A stretch of 64,000 nt of DNA from assembly GCF_002953215.1 (NCBI RefSeq), contig NZ_CP026378.1, positions 1,718,540 to 1,782,539 of the forward strand, in the 5' to 3' direction. Below, in pieces: positions 18,954 through 28,357 of the stretch. A program made the translations under genes and the position numbers. Origin of the DNA: Mixta calida (GTDB lineage Bacteria > Pseudomonadota > Gammaproteobacteria > Enterobacterales > Enterobacteriaceae). The notes beneath the pieces are model-generated. The model was not told the DNA's origin. It did not search any database and saw nothing but the letters and a program-made list of their open reading frames with translations. Numbering within the stretch: position 1 is the stretch's first letter; every line of letters begins with the position of its first letter.

Positions 18954-19544
18954 ATGTTTGGCTATCGTTCCGCCGCGCCGAAAGTGCGCCTGACTACCGA
19001 TCGGCTGGTAGTACGTCTTGTTCATGAGCGCGATGCATGGCGACTGGCTGATTACTATGCTGAAAATCGCGCCTTCCTTAAGCCCTGGGAGCCGGTGCGC
19101 GACGAAAGTCACTGCTATCCCTCCGGCTGGCAGGCGCGTCTTGGCTTGATTACCGACATGCACAAACAGGGCAGCGCTTTCTATTTTATTGTGATGGACC
19201 CTGAAGAGAAAGAGGTGCGCGGCGTCGCCAATTTCAGCAACGTGCTGCGCGGTTCGTTTCACGCCTGCTATCTCGGCTATTCGCTGGGCGAAAAGTGGCA
19301 GGGGCAGGGGATGATGTTTGAAGCGTTGCAGTCGGCGATCCGCTATATGCAGCGCCAGCAGCGCATGCATCGCATTATGGCCAACTATATGCCGCACAAT
19401 CAGCGCAGCGGCAATCTGCTGGCGCGCCTGGGCTTTGAAAAAGAGGGCTACGCCAAAGATTATCTGCTGATTGACGGCCGCTGGCAGGATCATGTACTGA
19501 CCGCGTTGACCTGCCGCGACTGGACGCCAGAACGACGCGGCTGA
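18954..19544 (+). CDS. rimJ: Ribosomal protein S5 alanine N-acetyltransferase RimJ
   Basis: GNAT-family acetyltransferase that acetylates the N-terminal alanine of ribosomal protein S5 and also assists 30S assembly in E. coli. The 196-residue product matches E. coli RimJ (194) from MFGYRS onward: [20 protein letters not shown], the [20 protein letters not shown] acetyl-CoA loop (Q/RxxGxG/A-type) and [20 protein letters not shown]. In E. coli yceH and mviM follow at once; here yceH is absent and 121 bases separate rimJ from yceM. Confidence 0.94.
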   Translation: MFGYRSAAPKVRLTTDRLVVRLVHERDAWRLADYYAENRAFLKPWEPVRDESHCYPSGWQARLGLITDMHKQGSAFYFIVMDPEEKEVRGVANFSNVLRGSFHACYLGYSLGEKWQGQGMMFEALQSAIRYMQRQQRMHRIMANYMPHNQRSGNLLARLGFEKEGYAKDYLLIDGRWQDHVLTALTCRDWTPERRG

Positions 19545-19590
19545 GGCCGTAGCGCGCCGGCTCTTCTTCGCGCCGGCGTCTGACATATTC

Positions 19591-19613
19591 AGCCTGGCAA
19601 ACAGGCTGGTTTT
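19591..19613 (+). terminator. Weak hairpin/terminator after rimJ
   Basis: AGCCTG-GCAAA-CAGGCT stem-loop followed by GGTTTTC, 47 bases past the rimJ stop. Short stem and short T tract, so termination may be partial. Confidence 0.45.
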
Positions 19614-19665
19614 CATCCATCCGGGCGTCGCGCCTGGCGCAAAAGGTCCGATACAGAGGTCTGCT

Positions 19666-20586
19666 ATGACAGTAAAAATTGGGGTAGTGGGGTTAGGCGG
19701 CATCGCGCAAAAAGCCTGGCTGCCGGTGCTGGCGCGCGCCGATGCGTGGACGCTGGTGGGCGGCTTTTCGCCAAACCAGCAAAAGGCGCAGCAGGTATGC
19801 GACAGCTATCGCATGCGCTGCTACGGCCATATCGACGCGCTGGCGGCCGACTGCGACGCGGTGTTCGTGCACAGCAGCACCGCCAGCCACTACCGCGTGG
19901 TGCGCGAGCTGCTGGAGCTGGGCGTCGACGTCTGCGTCGATAAGCCGCTGGCGGAGACGCTCGACGAGGCGGAAGCGTTAGTGGAACTGGCGCACCGGCG
20001 CGGCCGCAAGCTGATGGTCGGCTTCAATCGCCGCTTCGCGCCGCGCTATCAGCAGCTAAAGGCCGCGCTGCATCAGCCTGCCTCGATCCGTATGGAGAAA
20101 CACCGCAGCGACAGCGTCGGCCCGCACGATCTGCGTTTTACCCTGCTGGACGACTATCTGCATGTGGTGGATACCGCCCTGTGGCTGGCGGACGGCAAGG
20201 TTAAACTGCATCACGGCTACATCCAGACCACCGAGGCGGGAGAGATGCTCTACGGCGAGCATCACTTCAGCGTCGGCAACGCTCAGGTCACTACCAGCAT
20301 GCACCGACGCGCCGGCACGCAGCGCGAGTCGGTGAGCGCTATCGCCGACGGCGGCGTCTGGCAGCTGGACGAAATGCGCGACTGGCGCCATGAGGCGGAA
20401 GGAAAAACCCTGATTGAGCCGCCGCCCGCCTGGCAAACCACCCAGGCCTTGCGTGGTTTCGACGGCGCGGCGCGCCATTTTATCGACTGCGTGCAAAATC
20501 AGACAATGCCGGAAACCAGCGGCGAGCAGGCGCTCAAGGCGCAGCGCATCGTGGAAAAAATCTGGCGCGACCTTGAGCAAGAATAA
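19666..20586 (+). CDS. yceM: Gfo/Idh/MocA family oxidoreductase YceM (MviM)
   Basis: NAD(P)-dependent oxidoreductase of 306 residues, homologous to E. coli MviM (307). The N-terminal Rossmann fold begins KIGVVGLGGIAQKAWLPVL; VDKPLAETLDEAE is the conserved EKP-like motif that positions cofactor and catalytic lysine; MVGFNRRFAPRY follows; LLDDYLHVVDTALWLADG contains the H of the catalytic site. The substrate is unknown. The old name mviM comes from a mouse-virulence locus with mviN, but no shared pathway with murJ is established. Confidence 0.9.
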   Translation: MTVKIGVVGLGGIAQKAWLPVLARADAWTLVGGFSPNQQKAQQVCDSYRMRCYGHIDALAADCDAVFVHSSTASHYRVVRELLELGVDVCVDKPLAETLDEAEALVELAHRRGRKLMVGFNRRFAPRYQQLKAALHQPASIRMEKHRSDSVGPHDLRFTLLDDYLHVVDTALWLADGKVKLHHGYIQTTEAGEMLYGEHHFSVGNAQVTTSMHRRAGTQRESVSAIADGGVWQLDEMRDWRHEAEGKTLIEPPPAWQTTQALRGFDGAARHFIDCVQNQTMPETSGEQALKAQRIVEKIWRDLEQE

Positions 20587-20709
20587 TCTGCTGTAACAAT
20601 CCATTGTGGTTATTTCCCTGCGTATCGGTAGACTAACCGCCGGATCGGCCCGCTGCCGGTCCGCTATTGTCTGTTAACCGGATTGAACCTTCAGGATGCG
20701 CAGTTAACC

Positions 20710-22248
20710 ATGAATTTGTTGAAATCCCTGGCGGCGGTCAGCTCTATGACGCTGTTCTCACGCGTGCTGGGCTTTGCCCGCGATGCGATTGTGGCAAGGG
20801 TGTTCGGAGCCGGGATGGCTACCGACGCCTTTTTCGTCGCCTTTAAACTTCCCAATCTGCTGCGCCGCATCTTTGCCGAAGGCGCGTTTTCGCAGGCGTT
20901 TGTGCCGATCCTGGCGGAATATAAAAGCAAGCAGGGCGAGGAGGCGACGCGCGTGTTCGTTGCCTACGTATCAGGGCTGCTGACCCTGGCGCTGGCGCTG
21001 GTCACTTTTCTCGGCATGATCGCCGCGCCCTGGGTGATTATGGTCACCGCGCCGGGCTTCGCCGATACCGCAGATAAGTTCGCGCTCTCCAGTAGTCTGC
21101 TGCGCATCACCTTTCCCTATATTCTGCTGATTTCGCTCGCCTCGCTGGTGGGCGCGATCCTCAACACCTGGAACCGCTTTTCGGTGCCGGCCTTCGCGCC
21201 CACGCTGTTGAATATCAGTATGATCGGCTTCGCGCTGTTCGGCGCGCCGCATTTCCATCCGCCGGTGCTGGCGCTGGCGTGGGCGGTGGTGGTCGGCGGC
21301 GTGTTGCAGCTGGGCTATCAGCTGCCGCACCTGAAAAAGATCGGCATGCTGGTGCTGCCGCGCCTCAATCTGAAGGATGCGGGCGTCTGGCGCGTGCTGC
21401 GTCAGATGGGACCGGCAATCCTCGGCGTTTCCGTCAGCCAGATTTCGCTGATCATCAACACCATTTTCGCCTCGTTCCTCGTCTCCGGCTCGGTATCATG
21501 GATGTACTACGCCGATCGCCTGATGGAGTTTCCCTCCGGCGTATTGGGCGTGGCGCTGGGCACCATTCTGCTGCCGTCGCTGTCGCGCAGCTTCGCCAGC
21601 GGCAACCATGATGAATATTCGCGCCTGATGGACTGGGGACTGCGTCTCTGCTTCCTGCTGGCGCTGCCGAGCGCGGTGGCGCTGGGGATTCTCTCCGGGC
21701 CGCTCACCGTGGCGCTGTTCCAGTACGGCAAGTTCACCGCCTTTGACGCCGCGATGACGCAGCGCGCGCTGATCGCCTATTCGGTCGGCCTGATGGGGTT
21801 GATCGTGGTGAAGGTGCTGGCGCCGGGCTTTTACTCACGGCAGGACATCAAAACGCCGGTAAAGATCGCCATCGTCACGCTGATTATGACGCAGCTGATG
21901 AACCTGGCCTTTATCGGGCCGCTGAAGCATGCGGGACTGTCGCTGTCGATTGGTCTGGCCGCCTGTCTGAACGGCGCGCTGCTGTTCTGGCAGCTGCGTA
22001 AAAAGCAAATTTTTCAGCCGCAGCCGGGCTGGTTCGGTTTTTTGCTGCGTCTGGTGCTGGCGGTGGTGGTGATGGCGGGCGTGCTGGTAGCGATGCTGAT
22101 GGTGATGCCTGCCTGGGATATCGGCGGCATGCCGTACCGCCTGATGCGGCTGGCGGCGGTCTGCGCGGTGGGCGGCGGCGCCTATTTCGTGGTGCTGGCG
22201 CTGCTGGGTTTCCGCCCACGCGACTTCGCCCGTCGCTCGGTCGCCTGA
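20710..22248 (+). CDS. murJ: Lipid II flippase MurJ (MviN)
   Basis: Essential MOP-superfamily flippase that turns lipid II to the outer face of the inner membrane for peptidoglycan synthesis. The 512-residue product has 14 predicted helices and follows E. coli MurJ (511) closely: [73 protein letters not shown] and [12 protein letters not shown]. The frame extends upstream to a TTG at 20683, but ATG 20710 matches the family start; the ribosome site (CAGGA at 20691) is distant and weak. flgN converges from the other side. Confidence 0.94.
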   Translation: MNLLKSLAAVSSMTLFSRVLGFARDAIVARVFGAGMATDAFFVAFKLPNLLRRIFAEGAFSQAFVPILAEYKSKQGEEATRVFVAYVSGLLTLALALVTFLGMIAAPWVIMVTAPGFADTADKFALSSSLLRITFPYILLISLASLVGAILNTWNRFSVPAFAPTLLNISMIGFALFGAPHFHPPVLALAWAVVVGGVLQLGYQLPHLKKIGMLVLPRLNLKDAGVWRVLRQMGPAILGVSVSQISLIINTIFASFLVSGSVSWMYYADRLMEFPSGVLGVALGTILLPSLSRSFASGNHDEYSRLMDWGLRLCFLLALPSAVALGILSGPLTVALFQYGKFTAFDAAMTQRALIAYSVGLMGLIVVKVLAPGFYSRQDIKTPVKIAIVTLIMTQLMNLAFIGPLKHAGLSLSIGLAACLNGALLFWQLRKKQIFQPQPGWFGFLLRLVLAVVVMAGVLVAMLMVMPAWDIGGMPYRLMRLAAVCAVGGGAYFVVLALLGFRPRDFARRSVA

Positions 22249-22256
22249 TTCAAAAC

Positions 22257-22290
22257 GCGCAAAACCCGCCGGAAGCGAATCCGGTGGGTT
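22257..22290 (-). terminator. Hairpin between murJ and flgN
   Basis: AACCCGCCGGA / TCCGGTGGGTT stem (22263-22273, 22280-22290), one wobble pair, 6-base loop. The minus-strand side continues TTTTGCG, so it may end the flgMN transcript and shield against murJ read-through. Confidence 0.55.
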
Positions 22291-22303
22291 AATGCTTCAG
22301 CGG

Positions 22304-22735
22304 TTAAACCCGCCGTGAGGTAAAGCCGCCGGAGGTCGCCTGACCGTCCGGGCCGTAAAAGGCCTGAGTCTGATGCGGCTTCAGCAGCGCCAGCGCTTTG
22401 CTGTTCAGCGCTACCTGCTGATTTAACAGCATGCCGTTATGGGTGTTGTTGTCGCGCAGTTGACGCGTGCGTTGTTCGATCGTCTGCCAGCGACGCGCCA
22501 GCTCCGGCTGGCCGCGATAGGGCGCCTGAAGACGATACTGTTTCTCTGATTCCCGCCGCATGCCGTCCAGATAGTTCAGCGTCGTCAGCAGTGAACTTTT
22601 ATCTTCGGTAATACGCTGAAGCAGGCTGCTGTTAATAAAACCGGCAGAGAGCTGCTCATGCTCTTCCTTTATTATGTTGCTCAGCGAGCCGAGGACTTCC
22701 TGCATTTTATCCAGCGCGGTAATCAGGCTGTTCAT
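22304..22735 (-). CDS. flgN: Flagellar export chaperone FlgN
   Basis: Cytosolic chaperone of 143 residues (E. coli 138) for the hook-filament junction proteins FlgK and FlgL, whose genes lie at the far end of this cluster. Almost entirely helical; an N-terminal helix (ITALDKMQEVLGSLSNIIKEE) and a central helix with EDKSSLLTTLNYLDGMRRE match the family. The C-terminal end (AFYGPDGQATSGGFTSRRV) is the flexible FlgK/FlgL-binding segment. It lies five bases behind flgM in one transcript driven by the sigma-28 promoter upstream of flgM. Confidence 0.92.
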   Translation of the reverse strand: MNSLITALDKMQEVLGSLSNIIKEEHEQLSAGFINSSLLQRITEDKSSLLTTLNYLDGMRRESEKQYRLQAPYRGQPELARRWQTIEQRTRQLRDNNTHNGMLLNQQVALNSKALALLKPHQTQAFYGPDGQATSGGFTSRRV

Positions 22736-22740
22736 AGCGG

Positions 22741-23040
22741 TTATTTATCCTGTAAGTACGATTTCGCTTCCTGAATCAGGGCGTCAGCGATTTTACCGGT
22801 ATCCATCTTCAGCTCGCCGTTGCGAATGGCGGTTTTCAGCTGCTCGACGCGCGCGGTATTAATGTCCTGACTGCCCGGCTTCATCAGCTGGGACTGAGCG
22901 CCGCTCAGGCTGACCTGCGCGGCACCGGCTGGCGTTGCTGCGCTGCTGGTCTGACGCACTTTCGCGCCAGCGCTTTCATTGCTTTCGCGCGGCTGAACGG
23001 TGCTGACGGGCTGCATAGCTTTAGTTTTATCAATGCTCAT
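22741..23040 (-). CDS. flgM: Anti-sigma-28 factor FlgM
   Basis: Negative regulator of flagellar class 3 genes: binds FliA (sigma-28) until the hook is finished, then is exported. The 99-residue product begins [19 protein letters not shown] like E. coli FlgM (97). The N-terminal half is low-complexity (disordered, as expected); the C-terminal half carries the FliA-binding helices ([31 protein letters not shown] region). A sigma-28 promoter 71 bases upstream provides the known feedback loop, and CAGGAG gives a good ribosome site. Confidence 0.94.
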   Translation of the reverse strand: MSIDKTKAMQPVSTVQPRESNESAGAKVRQTSSAATPAGAAQVSLSGAQSQLMKPGSQDINTARVEQLKTAIRNGELKMDTGKIADALIQEAKSYLQDK

Positions 23041-23110
23041 GGTCTGGCTCCTGTAAATTCAGGCCTGGATGCTGCCTGATAGGCAAAGAGTACAATGTAT
23101 GTTGATCCCA

Positions 23111-23137
23111 CTATCGGCAGAACAACAGCCATCTTTA
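23111..23137 (-). promoter_or_regulatory. Sigma-28 (FliA) promoter of flgMN
   Basis: On the minus strand TAAA, 15 bases, GCCGATAG: a one-mismatch fit to the TAAA-N15-GCCGATAA class 3 flagellar promoter, in the right place for flgM. Confidence 0.85.
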
Positions 23138-23142
23138 GCAGT

Positions 23143-23802
23143 TTATAGCGATATAAGAATATTCCCATCCGCACTGACGCTGCCGCTGACTATTTGCCCA
23201 TTTCCCATTCGCACCCGCACCCGCTGCGTCGCCGTGGCGTTGTTCAGCGCCCGACCTTCGCCGCTGGCGTTAAAACCGTCGCCCTGCGCAATCACAATCA
23301 CCGGCTGACCGGCTTTTACCCGCCAGGGCTGACGCACCATTGAGAGCGTCAGCGGCTGGTCGGGCAGCAGGTCGCGCACGCTGACCGCATCGACAATTTG
23401 CTGTGGATCGAGCACCGCGCGCGCAGGCAGGGTATCGAGTCGTCCCTGCTTTATGACCACGTCCGCGACGCTCAGCGTGGCGCCGCGCGGCACCTGACGG
23501 TTCACCACCACGTAATCGCCGGTCACCTGCACTTCCACCTGGATATAACGGCGCTGCTGATCGCAGTTCGCCGCCACGCTCATCGTGCCCCACAGACGGC
23601 TGTTGCCGGGAAGCGAGAACTGCGGCGCGGGGCAGGCCGGCCACTGCTGCGGCGGCGTGCGCACCACAACGTTCATACCGGCGGCATGCTGCGGATCGCG
23701 CGTTTTAAAAAACTGGTTGAGCTGTGCGGTCAAGTCGTCCGCCCATACCGGCATCGCCAGTATGAACAGCATCGCCGTCAGCCACCCTTTTATTATCCGC
23801 AT
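23143..23802 (-). CDS. flgA: Flagellar P-ring assembly chaperone FlgA
   Basis: Periplasmic chaperone for assembly of the FlgI P-ring. Signal peptide (GWLTAMLFILAMPVWA) followed by an SAF-type C-terminal region: RGRTL-like QGRLDTLPARAVLDPQQIVDAVSVRDLLPDQPL, then WRVKAGQPVIVIAQGDGF and VSADGNILISL, close to E. coli FlgA (219 aa). The frame extends to 23826, but ATG 23802 gives 219 residues and a standard signal peptide, with GGGGA upstream. Divergent from flgB; the shared gap holds an FlhDC site. Confidence 0.92.
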   Translation of the reverse strand: MRIIKGWLTAMLFILAMPVWADDLTAQLNQFFKTRDPQHAAGMNVVVRTPPQQWPACPAPQFSLPGNSRLWGTMSVAANCDQQRRYIQVEVQVTGDYVVVNRQVPRGATLSVADVVIKQGRLDTLPARAVLDPQQIVDAVSVRDLLPDQPLTLSMVRQPWRVKAGQPVIVIAQGDGFNASGEGRALNNATATQRVRVRMGNGQIVSGSVSADGNILISL

Positions 23803-23860
23803 CTGTTTATCCCCGTCACCTTGCATGCCGCTGATTCTACCCGTGCGCGCAATTCTTCAA

Positions 23861-23900
23861 GGCAAAAAATAGCGCTGCTTTTTAGCGCTATTCCGGCGAT
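23861..23900. promoter_or_regulatory. FlhDC binding site between flgA and flgB
   Basis: Half-sites AAATAGCG (23867-23874) and CGCTATT (23886-23892) face each other across 11 bases, the arrangement of the FlhD4C2 class 2 box. It lies centrally between flgA and the flgB operon and can serve both. A TATGCT at 23919-23924 may be the flgB -10. Confidence 0.8.
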
Positions 23901-23957
23901 AGCTTTCCACGCGCCCGATTATGCTGACAACTCAAAATTTTCACTTTCGGAGGAAGC

Positions 23958-24371
23958 ATGCTTGACAAACTGGATGCAGCACTACAGTTCGGCACCGAAG
24001 CGCTGAACCTGCGGGCTCAACGTCAGGAGATCCTGGCATCCAACATCGCTAACGCCGATACCCCAGGCTATCAGGCCAGAGATATCGATTTCGCCAGCGA
24101 GCTTAACCGCGCGCTGGAGAAAGGGCGTGCGCAGGGTTCAGGCCTGTCGCTGGCGGTGACGTCGGCACGCCATATTCCTGCACAGACTGCAAAGTTGCCG
24201 TCGATGGACCTGCTGTATCGCATTCCCGATCAGCCGTCGATGGATGGCAACACCGTCGATATGGATCGCGAGCGTACGCAGTTCGCGGACAACAGCCTGA
24301 AATATCAAACCGACCTCACGCTCATCGGCAGCCAGATAAAAGGCATGATGACCGTGCTGCAGGGACAATAA
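23958..24371 (+). CDS. flgB: Flagellar basal-body rod protein FlgB
   Basis: Proximal rod subunit, 137 residues (E. coli 138). Begins [45 protein letters not shown], the rod-protein N-terminal motif (reported here only in part: the [13 protein letters not shown] core), and ends with the helical [21 protein letters not shown] lies seven bases before the ATG. First gene of the class 2 flgBCDEFGHIJ operon, exported through the flagellar type III apparatus without a signal peptide. Confidence 0.95.
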   Translation: MLDKLDAALQFGTEALNLRAQRQEILASNIANADTPGYQARDIDFASELNRALEKGRAQGSGLSLAVTSARHIPAQTAKLPSMDLLYRIPDQPSMDGNTVDMDRERTQFADNSLKYQTDLTLIGSQIKGMMTVLQGQ

Positions 24372-24374
24372 CAG

Positions 24375-24779
24375 ATGGCATTACTGAACATTTTTGATAT
24401 CGCCGGTTCGGCGATGACTGCACAGTCTCAGCGATTGAACGTCGCCGCCAGCAACCTGGCCAACGCCGACAGCGTGACCGGGCCTGACGGCCAGCCCTAC
24501 GTGGCGAAACAGGTGGTGTTCCAGGTGGACGCCGCGCCGGGTCAGGCGACCGGCGGCGTGCGCGTGGCCCAGGTGGTGGAAGACAAGACGCCAGCGAAGC
24601 TGGTTTACGATCCAGGCAATCCGCTGGCGGACGGCAAAGGCTACGTCAAGATGCCGAACGTCGACGTGGTCAGCGAGACGGTAAATAGCATGGCGGCATC
24701 GCGCAGCTATCAGGCGAACGTCGAAGTGCTGAACACCGTCAAGTCAATGATGATGAAAACCCTGACCATGGGTCAATAA
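24375..24779 (+). CDS. flgC: Flagellar basal-body rod protein FlgC
   Basis: Proximal rod subunit of 134 residues, same length as E. coli FlgC. N-terminal helix with [20 protein letters not shown] and C-terminal [19 protein letters not shown] followed by a coiled-coil helix, both characteristic of axial proteins. Starts three bases after flgB stops; translationally linked within the operon. With FlgB, FlgF and FlgG it forms the rod that crosses the periplasm. Confidence 0.95.
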   Translation: MALLNIFDIAGSAMTAQSQRLNVAASNLANADSVTGPDGQPYVAKQVVFQVDAAPGQATGGVRVAQVVEDKTPAKLVYDPGNPLADGKGYVKMPNVDVVSETVNSMAASRSYQANVEVLNTVKSMMMKTLTMGQ

Positions 24780-24791
24780 CGGAGAATAACA

Positions 24792-25466
24792 ATGGGCTTA
24801 GCCGTTGGCGTTAACGAAAAGATCAACCCCAGTGTCCTGACCAACACCACCGGGGCGTCGAGCAGCAGCAGCGCGTCCGATCTGCAGAGCAACTTTTTGA
24901 CGCTGCTGGTGACGCAGCTGAAAAACCAGGATCCCACCAATCCGATGGAGAACAACGAGCTGACCACGCAGCTGGCGCAGATCAATACCGTAAGCGGCAT
25001 TGAGAAGCTGAACACCACGCTGGGTTCGATTTCCGGTCAGATCAACAGCAACCAGTCGATGCAGGCCTCTACCCTGATCGGCCACGGCGTCATGGTGCCG
25101 GGCACGCAGATTCTGGCGGGCAAGGGGCAGGCCACGCCGTTCGGCGTCGATCTGACGCGCGCCTCGACTACCACCACCGCGACCATTACCGACGGCAGCG
25201 GCAAAGTGGTGCGCACCCTCGATCTTGGCGGCCTGACGGCGGGCGTCCACACCTTCTCGTGGGACGGCACGCTGGCGGATGGCACTACGGCGCCGGATGG
25301 CAAATATAACGTCTCGCTCGCCGCCAGCGACGGGACAGAACAACTGGTGGCGCAGCCACTGAACTATGCCTTAGTGAACGGTGTGACCACCGATTCCAGC
25401 GGGGCAATCCTTGACCTCGGGACGATGGGCACCACCACGCTCGATAAAATTCGTCAGATTCTCTAA
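24792..25466 (+). CDS. flgD: Flagellar hook capping/assembly protein FlgD
   Basis: Hook-cap scaffold, 224 residues (E. coli 231), that directs FlgE polymerisation and is later replaced by FlgK. The N-terminal part LQSNFLTLLVTQLKNQDPTNPMENNE is the family signature; the middle and C-terminal parts form the FlgD Ig-like/tudor domains (VRTLDLGGLTAGVHTFSWDG, DGTTAPDGKYNVSL). No signal peptide, as expected for export by the flagellar apparatus. It lies 12 bases after flgC and 29 before flgE. Confidence 0.94.
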   Translation: MGLAVGVNEKINPSVLTNTTGASSSSSASDLQSNFLTLLVTQLKNQDPTNPMENNELTTQLAQINTVSGIEKLNTTLGSISGQINSNQSMQASTLIGHGVMVPGTQILAGKGQATPFGVDLTRASTTTTATITDGSGKVVRTLDLGGLTAGVHTFSWDGTLADGTTAPDGKYNVSLAASDGTEQLVAQPLNYALVNGVTTDSSGAILDLGTMGTTTLDKIRQIL

Positions 25467-25495
25467 AACGACACCAATTTACTCAGGAGTGACAC

Positions 25496-26695
25496 ATGGG
25501 CTTTTCACAAGCGGTCAGCGGCTTAAACGCGGCCTCCAGTAACCTCGACGTTATCGGCAACAACATTTCCAACTCCGCGACCGCCGGTTTTAAATCCAGC
25601 ACCGTCGCGTTCGCCGACATGTTCGCCGGCTCGAAAGTGGGCATGGGCGTAAAAGTAGCTGGCGTGATCCAGGACTTTAACGACGGCACCACCACTACCA
25701 CCAGCCGCGGCCTGGATGTGGCGATCAGCCAGCAGGGCTTCTTCCGCATGGCAGACGACAACGGATCGGTCTATTACAGCCGTAACGGTCAGTTTATGCT
25801 GGATGAGAACCGCAACATCGTTAACATGCAGGGCATGAAGCTGACCGGCTATCCGGTTGCGGGCTCGCCTCCGACCGTGCAGACCGGCGCTAACCCGGTT
25901 GCGCTCAGCGTGCCGACCACTCAGATGACCGCCAGCGCTACCACCAAAGGCGGGCTGGTTGCTAACCTGAACTCATCCGACGGCACCAAATCGGACGCCA
26001 GCTTCGACAGCACCAACGCTTCCAGCTACAACGCCAAGTCGTCTATGACGACCTATGATTCGCTGGGCAACGCGCACACCATCGATCTCTATTTCGTGAA
26101 AACCGCGGACAACAACTGGAGCGTGCACCCGATCGACTCCAGCACCGGCACCGCGACCACGCCGTTTACCATGAGCTTTAACGCCAACGGCATCATGACC
26201 TCTGCGGCCAGCCAGACTATCTCCATGGGCGCGCTGAACGGCGCCAACGCGCAGACCTTTACGCTGGATTTCACCAACAGCATGCAGCAGAACACCGGCG
26301 CCAACACCTTCGGCAACCCGACGCAGGATGGCTACAAGCCGGGCGACCTGGTGAGCTACCAGATCAACAATGACGGCACGGTAGTGGGCAACTACTCCAA
26401 CGAGAAAACGCAGGTGCTGGGTCAGATCGTGCTGGCGAACTTCGCGAACGCCGAAGGCCTGAAGTCGGAAGGCGATAACGTCTGGTCATCTACCGCCTCT
26501 TCCGGTCAGCCGCTGGTTGGCCTGGCGGGCACCGGCAACCTCGGCACCCTGACCGCAGGCGCGCTGGAGTCTTCTAACGTCGATCTGAGTAAAGAACTGG
26601 TCAATATGATCGTGGCGCAGCGTAACTATCAGTCGAACGCGCAGACTATCAAAACCCAGGATCAGATCCTCAACACGCTGGTTAACCTGCGTTAA
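25496..26695 (+). CDS. flgE: Flagellar hook protein FlgE
   Basis: Structural subunit of the hook, 399 residues (E. coli 402). N-terminal D0 helix MGFSQAVSGLNAASSNLDVI followed by GNNISNSATAGFKSS; a long variable centre (D1-D2, rich in Thr, Ser and Asn); C-terminal D0 with SNVDLSKELVNMIVAQRNYQ. The centre has lower conservation, as usual for exposed hook domains. AGGAG lies seven bases before ATG. Hook length is set with FliK, whose gene is outside this window. Confidence 0.95.
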   Translation: MGFSQAVSGLNAASSNLDVIGNNISNSATAGFKSSTVAFADMFAGSKVGMGVKVAGVIQDFNDGTTTTTSRGLDVAISQQGFFRMADDNGSVYYSRNGQFMLDENRNIVNMQGMKLTGYPVAGSPPTVQTGANPVALSVPTTQMTASATTKGGLVANLNSSDGTKSDASFDSTNASSYNAKSSMTTYDSLGNAHTIDLYFVKTADNNWSVHPIDSSTGTATTPFTMSFNANGIMTSAASQTISMGALNGANAQTFTLDFTNSMQQNTGANTFGNPTQDGYKPGDLVSYQINNDGTVVGNYSNEKTQVLGQIVLANFANAEGLKSEGDNVWSSTASSGQPLVGLAGTGNLGTLTAGALESSNVDLSKELVNMIVAQRNYQSNAQTIKTQDQILNTLVNLR

Positions 26696-26716
26696 TAACG
26701 CTAACAGGATTGCGCT

Positions 26717-27475
26717 ATGGATCACGCGATTTATACCGCCATGGGCGCGGCGAGCCAGACGCTCAATATGCAGGCGGTGACGGCCAACAACCTGGCCAAC
26801 GCCTCCACCCCAGGCTTTCGCGCGCAGCTTAATGCGCTGCGCGCGGTGCCGGTAGAAGGCCTGTCGCTGCCGACGCGTACGCTGGTCACCGCCTCGACGC
26901 CGGGCTCCGATATGTCGTCGGGCGCGCTCGACTACACCCAGCGTTCGCTGGATGTGGCGGTACAGCAGGACGGCTGGCTGGCGGTGCAGGCACCGGACGG
27001 CACCGAAGCTTACACCCGCAACGGCAACATGCAGGTCAGCCCCACCGGGCAGCTCACCATTCAGGGCAACCCGGTGATGGGTGACGGCGGTCCGATTGCG
27101 GTGCCGCAGGGCGCGGAGATCACCATCGCCTCCGACGGCACGCTGACCGCGCTGAATCCGGGCGACGCCCCGAACGCGACGGTGCAGCTGGGACGTCTGA
27201 AGCTGGTGAAGGCGACCGGTCAGGAAGTGATGCGCGGCGACGACGGCATGTTCCGTCTGACCGCGGCGGCGCAGGCTCAGCGCGGCGCGGTGTTGCAAAA
27301 CGACCCGACGGTGCATGTCATGCCCGGCGTGCTGGAAGGCAGCAACGTCAAGCCGGTTGAAACCATGGTCGACATGATCGCTAACGCCCGCCGCTTCGAG
27401 ATGCAGATGAAAGTCATCTCCAGCGTCGATGAAAACGAACAACGCGCCAACCAGCTGCTCAATATGAGCAGCTAA
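26717..27475 (+). CDS. flgF: Flagellar basal-body rod protein FlgF
   Basis: Proximal rod protein of 252 residues (E. coli 251). Begins [19 protein letters not shown], with [20 protein letters not shown] close behind; the middle [24 protein letters not shown] motif is shared with FlgG; C-terminal [21 protein letters not shown]. Twenty-one bases after flgE and 17 before flgG. Exported by the flagellar type III system. Confidence 0.94.
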   Translation: MDHAIYTAMGAASQTLNMQAVTANNLANASTPGFRAQLNALRAVPVEGLSLPTRTLVTASTPGSDMSSGALDYTQRSLDVAVQQDGWLAVQAPDGTEAYTRNGNMQVSPTGQLTIQGNPVMGDGGPIAVPQGAEITIASDGTLTALNPGDAPNATVQLGRLKLVKATGQEVMRGDDGMFRLTAAAQAQRGAVLQNDPTVHVMPGVLEGSNVKPVETMVDMIANARRFEMQMKVISSVDENEQRANQLLNMSS

Positions 27476-27492
27476 GGCGAAAGGAAAACAGC

Positions 27493-28275
27493 ATGATTAG
27501 CTCCTTATGGATCGCCAAAACCGGTCTTGACGCCCAACAAACCAATATGGACGTCATCGCCAACAACCTGGCCAACGTCAGCACCAACGGCTTTAAGCGT
27601 TCGCGCGCGGTATTCGAAGATCTGATGTACCAGACCATGCGTCAGCCGGGCGCTCAGTCCTCTGAGCAGACCACGCTGCCGTCCGGCCTGCAGATCGGCA
27701 CCGGCGTGCGTCCGGTGGCGACCGAGCGCCTGCACACCCAAGGCAACCTGTCGAAAACCGACAACTCGAAAGATGTGGCGGTCAACGGACAGGGCTTCTT
27801 CCAGGTGCAGATGCCGGACGGCACCCTGGCCTATACCCGTGACGGCTCGTTCCAGGTGGACCAGAACGGCCAGCTGGTAACCAACGCCGGCTTCCCGGTT
27901 CAGCCCGGCATCACCATTCCGGCCAACTCCCTGAGCATCTCCATCGGGCGTGACGGCGTGGTGAGCGTGACCCAGCAGGGTCAGGCGCAGCCGGTGCAGG
28001 TCGGTCAGCTGACGCTGAGCACCTTTATCAACGATACCGGTCTCGAAAGCGTGGGCGAGAACCTCTACAAAGAGACGCAGGCTTCCGGCGCCCCGACCGA
28101 CAGCACGCCTGGCCTGAACGGCGCCGGTCTGCTCTATCAGGGCTACGTGGAAACCTCTAACGTCAACGTGGCGGAAGAGCTGGTGAGCATGATCCAGACG
28201 CAGCGCGCCTATGAGATCAACAGTAAGGCTATTACCACCTCCGATCAGATGCTGCAAAAACTGACGCAGGTGTAA
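27493..28275 (+). CDS. flgG: Flagellar distal rod protein FlgG
   Basis: Distal rod subunit, 260 residues, equal to E. coli FlgG. Starts [20 protein letters not shown], then [21 protein letters not shown] with the FlgG-specific insertion that stiffens the rod relative to the hook ([10 protein letters not shown]). C-terminal [22 protein letters not shown] is typical. A GC-rich pair of hairpins lies between this gene and flgH. Confidence 0.95.
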   Translation: MISSLWIAKTGLDAQQTNMDVIANNLANVSTNGFKRSRAVFEDLMYQTMRQPGAQSSEQTTLPSGLQIGTGVRPVATERLHTQGNLSKTDNSKDVAVNGQGFFQVQMPDGTLAYTRDGSFQVDQNGQLVTNAGFPVQPGITIPANSLSISIGRDGVVSVTQQGQAQPVQVGQLTLSTFINDTGLESVGENLYKETQASGAPTDSTPGLNGAGLLYQGYVETSNVNVAEELVSMIQTQRAYEINSKAITTSDQMLQKLTQV

Positions 28276-28284
28276 CGGCAGTAA

Positions 28285-28324
28285 GCGCGCGTTAGCGCGA
28301 ACCGGCGGGGCGTAAGTCCCGCCG
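28285..28324 (+). other. Paired GC-rich hairpins between flgG and flgH
   Basis: CGCGC-GTTA-GCGCG (28286-28299) then CGGCGGG / CCCGCCG (28303-28309, 28318-28324). No T tract follows, so it is not a classic terminator. It may pause polymerase or protect the upstream rod-gene mRNA from 3' exonucleases, allowing different levels of rod and ring proteins. Confidence 0.5.
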
Positions 28325-28357
28325 ATCCAGAGTGACATAATGAAAGGTATACAGGTC

